Assembly (NCBI GenBank): GCA_022360735.1
Contig: JAKSCF010000260.1
Location: 1-12,964 of the forward strand
Direction: 5' to 3'
Source of the DNA: Clostridia bacterium
Lineage (GTDB): Bacteria > Bacillota_A > Clostridia > Peptostreptococcales > JAAYPU01
Length of the DNA stretch: 12,964 nucleotides
Part shown: positions 8,208 through 12,964 of the stretch, one piece after another
How the letters are laid out: the number at the start of each line of letters is the position of its first letter
How positions within the stretch are numbered: the stretch's first letter is position 1
Made by a program: the position numbers and the translations under genes
Notes under the pieces: model-generated
What the model was told of the DNA's origin: nothing
Database searches by the model: none
What the model saw: only the letters and a program-made list of their open reading frames with translations

Positions 8208-9131
8208 GTGGAAGAAAAACAAGAAAAGAAATCGTTGTTTGATAAGCTGCAGGAAGGGCTGTCCAAGACGAAAAAAGGTATGATGGATAAGTTCGATCAA
8301 GTTTTTGCTGCTTATAGCAAAATAGACGAGGAATTATTGGAAGAAATTGAAGAGATATTGATCATGTCTGATGTAGGTATGGATACAACCATGAAATTAA
8401 TGGACAAGCTGAGAGAAGAAGTGAAGAACAGACGTGTATCTGAGGCATCTCAAGTCAAAGATGTATTAAAAGATATTATCAAAGAATCCTTGGAAAATGA
8501 AAATTGTAAGCTTAAAGATGCAAGCCCGTTGGTAATTTTGGTGGTAGGTGTTAATGGAGCAGGCAAAACAACTTCCATTGCAAAAATAGCCAACCACTGT
8601 AAGAAAAAGGGCAAGAGTGTTTTGTTAGCCGCAGGAGATACTTTTAGAGCTGCAGCCATAGAACAACTGGAAGTATGGGGTGGCCGTTTAGGTATTAATG
8701 TCATCCGGCAGCAAGAAGGCTCCGATCCGGCAGCTGTAGTATTTGATTCTATTCAATCCGCTAAAGCTAGGAAAATAGATGTTTTAATATGTGATACAGC
8801 TGGACGATTACATAATAAAAAGAATCTTATGAATGAGCTTGAGAAGATTTATAAAGTTCTAAATAGAGAGTATTCTGAGGCAGAAAAAGAAACCTTATTG
8901 GTACTGGATGCTGCTACAGGACAAAATGCGGTGCAACAAGCCAAGCAATTTGATGAAATTACGGACATTACTGGGATTGTTCTGACTAAGCTGGATGGTA
9001 CAGCAAAGGGTGGCGTTATTCTATCCATTGCAGATGAATTTGATATTCCTGTTAAATATATTGGTGTAGGTGAAGGCATGGATGACCTTCAAGAATTTGA
9101 TGCGGCAAGTTTTGTAGAAGCATTGTTTTAG
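8208..9131 (+). CDS. ftsY: Signal recognition particle receptor FtsY
   Basis: FtsY is the membrane-associated SRP receptor GTPase. It pairs with Ffh to deliver ribosome-nascent chain complexes to the SecYEG translocon. The 307-residue protein has a short lysine-rich N-terminus, a helical N domain (about 25-100) and a full G domain: GVNGAGKTT (114-122), DTFRAAA (144-150), DTAGR (196-200), TKLDG (260-264) and the closing loop GVGEGMDDL (286-294). The long acidic A domain of enterobacterial FtsY is absent, as is common in Firmicutes. The start is GTG, with AGGAGGA (8194-8200) seven bases upstream. FtsY rather than Ffh is chosen because there is no C-terminal M domain. I see no promoter in the spacer, so it is probably read from smc through the hairpin array. 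ylxM and ffh, which often follow, are not here. Confidence 0.96.
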   Translation: MEEKQEKKSLFDKLQEGLSKTKKGMMDKFDQVFAAYSKIDEELLEEIEEILIMSDVGMDTTMKLMDKLREEVKNRRVSEASQVKDVLKDIIKESLENENCKLKDASPLVILVVGVNGAGKTTSIAKIANHCKKKGKSVLLAAGDTFRAAAIEQLEVWGGRLGINVIRQQEGSDPAAVVFDSIQSAKARKIDVLICDTAGRLHNKKNLMNELEKIYKVLNREYSEAEKETLLVLDAATGQNAVQQAKQFDEITDITGIVLTKLDGTAKGGVILSIADEFDIPVKYIGVGEGMDDLQEFDAASFVEALF

Positions 9132-9165
9132 CGTTATTATTGCACGTGATTTTGGGAGTGAATTT

Positions 9166-10587
9166 ATGAGCAAAGAAAATGCCTTTGAAAAAAAAATTGA
9201 ACGTTTAGAAGAAGAATTAGAGATTTATAAAACGGCTTTCGAAGCTTCTTATGATGGTATACATATCGTTAATAAGGATGGATATACGGTTGATGTTAAT
9301 AAGGCTTGTGAACGAATAGAAGGATTTTCAAGAAAAGAAATACTTGGAAAGTCAATGCAGGATTTAGTAAGAGAAGGATATTTTTCGGAATCTGTGGTAT
9401 TAAAAGTGTTAAGTAAGAATGAGCCTGTTACCATAATACAAAAGGCCAAGAATGGCAAAGAAGTCATGGCAACCGGAACACCTATTTATAAAAATGGAAA
9501 GATTGATAAAGTTGTCAATAACTTAAGAGATATTTCCGAACTGAATGCAATAAAAAAAGAATTGATAGAAAAAAATAAATTAACTCAAAAATACCATTCG
9601 GAAATTGAACTATTGCGATTAGAACAGCTTAAGATGGACGATATCATTGCTCAAAGCAGTGAAATGAGAAATATTTTATCTCTTGCATTAAGAATTGCGA
9701 AGGTAGATTCTACTGTTCTAATACAAGGCGAGTCAGGTGTTGGCAAAGGTGTGCTCAGTAAATTTATACACAATAATAGTAAGCGAAAGAAAGGGCCTTT
9801 TATTAAAATTGATTGTGGATCTATACCCGAAACATTATTGGAATCAGAATTGTTTGGCTACGAAAAAGGCGCTTTTACAGGAGCGGGTAAAGAAGGCAAA
9901 ATTGGGCTTGTGGAATTGGCAGACGGCGGAACATTGTTTTTAGATGAAATAGGCGAACTCCCATTAAACCTTCAAGTTAAAATTCTAAGACTTATTCAAG
10001 ATAAAGTGATATTAAGAGTTGGGGGGAAAGAACCCGTCTCTGTAGATATTAGAATCATAGCTGCCACCAATAAGGATATTTCAGTGATGATAGAGAATAA
10101 AGAGTTTAGACAGGATTTATATTATCGATTGAATGTAATCCCCATTTTGATTCCTTCGCTAAAGGAAAGAAGAGAAGATGTGCAGCCCTTGGTATTAAAA
10201 GCAATAACAGAAATGAATATCAAGTATAATTTATCAAAGAAAATTGATATTGAAGCCATGGAAACATTGATTCATTACCATTGGCCTGGAAATGTACGCG
10301 AGCTTGAAAACATGATGGAAAGATTGGTTGTAACCATTGATGAAGATACCATACGAGTAAAACATCTTGCTGCAACCATTAAGGACAATACAAATAATGA
10401 TTATGGCATTGGTGAAGTGGGGAATAAAACCATGAAAGATCTGGTAGGTTCATTTGAAAAACAACTACTGGAAAAGACCATGGAAATATCAAATAGTACA
10501 CATGAAATGGCAGAAATTTTAAAAATAGATCAGAGCACAGTAAGAAAAAAAATGAAAAAATTAGGTATTGAAAATAGGTTTAAATAG
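9166..10587 (+). CDS. PAS-domain sigma-54-dependent transcriptional activator
   Basis: This is a 473-residue bacterial enhancer-binding protein that would open sigma-54 RNA polymerase promoters by ATP hydrolysis. Domains run in order. A short coiled coil (1-20) is followed by a PAS sensor (about 18-127, with ASYDGIHIVNKDG). A linker coiled coil (about 127-157) leads to the AAA+ domain (about 160-390). That domain has Walker A GESGVGKG (188-195), the sigma-54 contact loop GAFTGA (235-240), Walker B TLFLDE (256-261), arginine fingers in FRQDLYYRLN (314-323) and WPGNVREL (373-380). A Fis-type helix-turn-helix lies near 446-468. All residues needed for activation are present. It lies 34 bases after ftsY with no visible terminator between, and has GGGAG upstream of the ATG. 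The adjacent sigma-54 promoter makes the downstream LarA-like gene its probable target. The PAS ligand is unknown. Confidence 0.93.
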   Translation: MSKENAFEKKIERLEEELEIYKTAFEASYDGIHIVNKDGYTVDVNKACERIEGFSRKEILGKSMQDLVREGYFSESVVLKVLSKNEPVTIIQKAKNGKEVMATGTPIYKNGKIDKVVNNLRDISELNAIKKELIEKNKLTQKYHSEIELLRLEQLKMDDIIAQSSEMRNILSLALRIAKVDSTVLIQGESGVGKGVLSKFIHNNSKRKKGPFIKIDCGSIPETLLESELFGYEKGAFTGAGKEGKIGLVELADGGTLFLDEIGELPLNLQVKILRLIQDKVILRVGGKEPVSVDIRIIAATNKDISVMIENKEFRQDLYYRLNVIPILIPSLKERREDVQPLVLKAITEMNIKYNLSKKIDIEAMETLIHYHWPGNVRELENMMERLVVTIDEDTIRVKHLAATIKDNTNNDYGIGEVGNKTMKDLVGSFEKQLLEKTMEISNSTHEMAEILKIDQSTVRKKMKKLGIENRFK

Positions 10588-10630
10588 AAGGCATTTATTC
10601 CTCCTTGAAGGAATAAATGCCTTTGTTCTT
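10588..10630 (+). terminator. Rho-independent terminator after the PAS activator
   Basis: AAGGCATTTATTCC (10588-10601) pairs perfectly with GGAATAAATGCCTT (10610-10623). The stem can be extended by one T-A pair, leaving the loop CCTTGA. TTTGTTCTT follows as the U-rich tail. It starts directly at the stop codon of the activator gene. Confidence 0.85.
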
Positions 10631-10660
10631 AAACTAAGGAAAAATTCTTATAATGAGAAT
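10626..10660 (+). promoter_or_regulatory. Two tandem dyads, candidate upstream activating sites for the sigma-54 activator
   Basis: TTCTTA-AAC-TAAGGAA (10626-10641) and TTCTTA-TAA-TGAGAA (10645-10659, extended by one A-T pair to 10644-10660) are two imperfect palindromes sharing the half site TTCTTA and a three-base centre. Their starts are 19 bases apart, close to two helical turns. They lie about 157 and 138 bases upstream of the start predicted from the -24/-12 promoter, a normal enhancer distance. The second contains TATAAT, so it could instead be a sigma-A -10 box, though no good -35 is present. Confidence 0.5.
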
Positions 10661-10669
10661 ATTTAAGCT

Positions 10670-10706
10670 AAAAGCAAGAGGGATATTTTGCCCTCTTGCT
10701 TTTAAT
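10670..10706 (+). terminator. Second strong intrinsic terminator or hairpin
   Basis: AAAAGCAAGAGGG (10670-10682) is exactly complementary to CCCTCTTGCTTTT (10691-10703), with an eight-base loop ATATTTTG. The 3' arm ends in TTTT and is followed by AATCTG. It may back up the terminator at 10588 and insulate the LarA-like gene. It could also end a short transcript starting near the TATAAT at 10649. Confidence 0.7.
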
Positions 10707-10763
10707 CTGTTAAATGGTCATAGGAAATTCAAGTATGATAGACACCCGAGAGGAATTTGATAT

Positions 10764-10779
10764 TGGCATATTAATTGCT
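10764..10779 (+). promoter_or_regulatory. Sigma-54 (-24/-12) promoter of the LarA-like gene
   Basis: TGGCATATTAATTGCT fits the sigma-54 consensus TGGCACG-N4-TTGCW except at two less important -24 positions. The invariant GG (10765-10766) and GC (10777-10778) are exactly 12 bases apart. Transcription would start near 10790, giving a leader of about 20 bases that includes AAAGGAG (10796-10802). The sigma-54 activator gene directly upstream is strong contextual support. Confidence 0.85.
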
Positions 10780-10810
10780 AATTTATAAAAAGAGAAAAGG
10801 AGTGTTAGAA

Positions 10811-12040
10811 TTGCCAATATTATTAGAAAAAGATTTAAAAAGAAGATTACCTGCCATGTACAAAGCACGGCAAGTTTTTGAAAAAGTATCCCTAGGTAAT
10901 GTTGAAGAAGTTATAAGAAAAGAAATATATCATGAAGAAATAAGAGAGAAAGTAAAGCCTCAAATGAAAATTGCAGTAGGGGTAGGTAGTAGAGGGATTA
11001 CCAATATAGCTGTAATGGTTAAAACAACAATAGATTGTTTAAAAGAAATGGGAGCAGACCCCTTTATTGTTTCGGCTATGGGCAGTCATGGTGGCGGAGA
11101 ACCGGAGGGCCAGAGACAAATATTAAGTGATTACGGCATTACAGAAAAAGCTATGGGTGTTGGTGTTGTTACAGATGTAGATGTTGTAGTGGTTGGAAAA
11201 ACTGTGAGTGGAAGCTCTGTATACTTTGATAGAGCAGCTTACAACGCGGATATGACCATCGTCATTAATAGGATTAAACCACACACAGAGTTTAATGGTG
11301 TCATCGAAAGCGGCCTATGTAAAATGTTGGTCATAGGGCTGGGCAATCAAATCGGTTGTTCTCGCGCACATGAGAAGAGACCGTCTGAAATGGGAAAATC
11401 AATTGAGGAGTCTGTAAAGGTTATTCTTAAGAATACAAATTTTGGTTTTGGAATAGGCATCGTAGAAGATTCATTTCATAATACAGCCGAATTAAAAGTC
11501 ATTCCTTCTGATAAGCTTTTACAAGAAGAACCCAAATTATTAATGAGAGCGAAAGAATTAATGGCTAAGCTTTTTTTTCCGGAGATTGATGTTCTCATAA
11601 TAGAGCAAATAGGTAAAAACATTTCGGGAACAGGTGCAGACCCTAATGTAATAGGAAGAGTATCAGCGAAAAAAGAGAGTTCTTTTGTACCTCGAATACA
11701 AAATATTGTGATACTAGATTTAACCAAAGAAACACATGGTGTTTTTACTGGATTGGGATTAGGGGATGTTACAACTAAGAAAGTTTTTAATAAACTGGAC
11801 TTTGAAAAAACTTATGCTAATGAAATTGCAGCAAGGTCTGAGAAAATTACCTCCGCGATTCCTATTGTAATGGAATCTGAAAGGGAAGCCATTATCGCAG
11901 CTATGGTGAAATGCTTCGATGTTGAAAATGATCAATATAAAATAGTCAGGATTCAAGATACTATGAATTTAGAAGAAATCATGATATCGGAAGCATTATT
12001 ACCATTTGCTAAACAAAGTAACAAAATTGAATTATATTAA
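10811..12040 (+). CDS. LarA-family (nickel-dependent lactate racemase-like) protein
   Basis: This 409-residue protein belongs to the LarA/DUF2088 family. LarA racemises lactate with a nickel-pincer nucleotide cofactor, and relatives act on other 2-hydroxyacids. Candidate active-site residues are Arg61 (VGSRGI), His93 (GSHGGGEPEG), His158 (RIKPHTEF), Lys171 (GLCKML) and His187 (RAHEK). Their spacings (32, 65, 13, 16) closely follow those I recall for Lactiplantibacillus plantarum LarA (Arg75, His108, His174, Lys184, His200). In LarA, Lys184 tethers the cofactor. A conserved-looking IGKNISGTGADPNVIGR lies in the C-terminal half. No signal peptide or membrane segment is seen. I chose TTG 10811 because AAAGGAG (10796-10802) precedes it by eight bases. 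The in-frame TTG 10775 overlaps the sigma-54 -12 box and GTG 10802 overlaps the ribosome binding site. Cofactor genes larB, larC and larE are not in the window. The substrate is unknown; a non-lactate hydroxyacid is possible. Confidence 0.8.
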   Translation: MPILLEKDLKRRLPAMYKARQVFEKVSLGNVEEVIRKEIYHEEIREKVKPQMKIAVGVGSRGITNIAVMVKTTIDCLKEMGADPFIVSAMGSHGGGEPEGQRQILSDYGITEKAMGVGVVTDVDVVVVGKTVSGSSVYFDRAAYNADMTIVINRIKPHTEFNGVIESGLCKMLVIGLGNQIGCSRAHEKRPSEMGKSIEESVKVILKNTNFGFGIGIVEDSFHNTAELKVIPSDKLLQEEPKLLMRAKELMAKLFFPEIDVLIIEQIGKNISGTGADPNVIGRVSAKKESSFVPRIQNIVILDLTKETHGVFTGLGLGDVTTKKVFNKLDFEKTYANEIAARSEKITSAIPIVMESEREAIIAAMVKCFDVENDQYKIVRIQDTMNLEEIMISEALLPFAKQSNKIELY

Positions 12041-12053
12041 AGTACGTATATGG

Positions 12054-12078
12054 TCTTTTCGGCTGTCAGCGGGAAAGA
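12054..12078 (+). repeat. Hairpin between the LarA-like gene and the next regulator
   Basis: TCTTTTCGGC (12054-12063) pairs with GCGGGAAAGA (12069-12078), with one G-G mismatch, one T-G pair and a TGTCA loop. No U-run follows (AGTCATT comes next), so it is not a convincing terminator. It may be an operator, an mRNA-stability hairpin or chance. Confidence 0.4.
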
Positions 12079-12107
12079 AGTCATTAAAGTTTGGAGTGAT
12101 ATGAAGA

Positions 12108-12964
12108 ATGGAGCAATCACTTTTATTAAAAATTGGAGACAGCGTCAAAGAGTATGCAAATGTGATTTCAAATGTACTGGACGTTGACGTGGAAATAGCG
12201 GATCATCAATTAGTGAGAGTCGCAGGCACAGGCAGATTTGCGAGGTTTATCAACGAGCGTATGAAAAGTGAAGGCAATGCTTTTAAGAAAGTTCTGGCAA
12301 CGAAAAAAAATGTTTTTGTAGATGATGCCAGATACCATGAAGTCTGTATAGACTGTCCGTGTAAAGATATTTGTATGGAGCAATGTGACTTGTGCTGCCC
12401 TATTATTTTAAAGGATGAAGTGATAGGTGCTATTTCTTTGGGTTCTACTTCAAAAGAGAAGAAAAAACAAATAGTGGACAATCTAACCCAGTACTCAGAG
12501 TTTATTGAGAATATAGCAGACCTGATAGCCACTAAGGCTCTAGAATATATCAGCTTTCAACAACAAGCGCATTCATTGGAGCTTCTGCAGAACTTAGTGA
12601 ATTTGATCAATGATGGTGTTATTATCTTTGATAATGACCATAATATTCTTTTTATTAATAAGAAAACAGAACTAATCCTTGGAAATAACTTAGTACAGTT
12701 AAAATACCTTGACAAAATAAAACAATTTTCAATACAAAAAATAAAAAATAAACTCACCATACCTGATGTGGAATACTATGTTAGAGTTCAAAAAAGAAAA
12801 ATTAGATTAATAGGAACCATTTATCCAATTAATATACAATCAGAAAAGCTAAGTCAAGTATTTATCTTTCAAGATATTGAGTCTTTACAGCAAAATCTGT
12901 TATCCAATCATTTAGAGAGTTTCAATTTTAACTACTTAAAAGGGAATGATGAAAATTTTATTAA
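12108..12964 (+). CDS. Sigma-54-type regulator with cysteine-cluster GAF-like and PAS domains, N-terminal 285 codons, cut by window end
   Basis: The frame is open from ATG 12108 to the window edge. An in-frame TGA at 12102 makes this the first possible start, and GGAG (12093-12096) lies 11 bases upstream. Residues 1-145 resemble the GAF-like sensor of clostridial sigma-54 activators. This part holds a dense cysteine cluster, CIDCPCKDICMEQCDLCC (Cys80, 83, 85, 89, 93, 96, 97), followed by PIILKDEVIGAISLGS. The cluster suggests iron-sulfur or metal binding, or redox sensing. Residues about 155-260 look like a PAS domain (LINDGVIIFDNDHNILFIN). The AAA+ and DNA-binding parts should lie beyond the window, so the sigma-54 assignment is inferred from this N-terminal architecture. 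It is 67 bases after the LarA-like gene with no good terminator between, so co-transcription is likely. Confidence 0.75.
   Translation, partial: MEQSLLLKIGDSVKEYANVISNVLDVDVEIADHQLVRVAGTGRFARFINERMKSEGNAFKKVLATKKNVFVDDARYHEVCIDCPCKDICMEQCDLCCPIILKDEVIGAISLGSTSKEKKKQIVDNLTQYSEFIENIADLIATKALEYISFQQQAHSLELLQNLVNLINDGVIIFDNDHNILFINKKTELILGNNLVQLKYLDKIKQFSIQKIKNKLTIPDVEYYVRVQKRKIRLIGTIYPINIQSEKLSQVFIFQDIESLQQNLLSNHLESFNFNYLKGNDENFI

Noticed and set aside
9737..9943. Forward open frame of 68 codons inside the PAS activator
   Set aside because: Out-of-frame shadow of the conserved AAA+ domain.
10775..10810. N-terminal extension of the LarA-like protein from TTG 10775
   Set aside because: The codon lies inside the sigma-54 -12 element, and a proper ribosome binding site serves TTG 10811.
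12051..12107. Sigma-54 promoter or terminator upstream of the second regulator
   Set aside because: The TGG at 12051 and GC at 12062 are not spaced 12 bases apart, and the hairpin at 12054-12078 lacks a U-tract.
12206..12532. Reverse-strand open frame of 108 codons
   Set aside because: Antisense to the second regulator, whose forward frame encodes a recognisable sensor domain and is open to the window end.

Overview
This window looks like chromosomal DNA from a low-GC, anaerobic member of the Clostridia. That inference rests on the AT-rich composition, strong AGGAGG-type ribosome binding sites, frequent TTG/GTG starts, the fab-rnc-smc-ftsY gene order, and clostridial-style PAS/sigma-54 activators. 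I cannot name a genus. All protein-coding genes I support lie on the + strand.

Positions 1-3450 hold a type II fatty acid synthesis cluster: the 3' end of fabH, then fabD, fabG and fabF, tightly packed. Together they initiate, load, reduce and elongate acyl-ACP chains. No acpP or enoyl-ACP reductase gene lies between them. Positions 3451-9131 hold rnc, smc and ftsY, a classic Firmicutes set (RNase III, chromosome condensation, SRP receptor). Here the set is divided into separate units: rnc has its own extended -10 promoter, an intrinsic terminator follows rnc, and smc has its own promoter plus a leader with a perfect hairpin. The smc-ftsY spacer (7945-8207) is filled by an unusual array of five hairpins built on one AATC-AAA-GATT core. 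Their stems vary in a compensatory way between copies, and two of the copies form an 88-nt tandem repeat.

Positions 9166-12964 are an accessory metabolic module. A PAS/AAA+/Fis-type sigma-54 activator is followed by two strong hairpin terminators, two tandem dyads that look like its upstream activating sites, and a full -24/-12 sigma-54 promoter. The promoter drives a LarA-family (nickel-pincer 2-hydroxyacid racemase-like) protein. A second sigma-54-type regulator, cut by the window edge, follows; it has a seven-cysteine cluster in a GAF-like domain and then a PAS-like region. The likely logic is that a signal sensed by PAS domain(s) triggers sigma-54 transcription of a hydroxyacid racemase-like enzyme. 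The substrate cannot be read from the sequence.

No tRNA, rRNA, CRISPR, insertion sequence or attachment site was seen. No stretch over 300 bases lacks a gene; the longest intergenic spaces are 7945-8207 and 10588-10810, and both are described.
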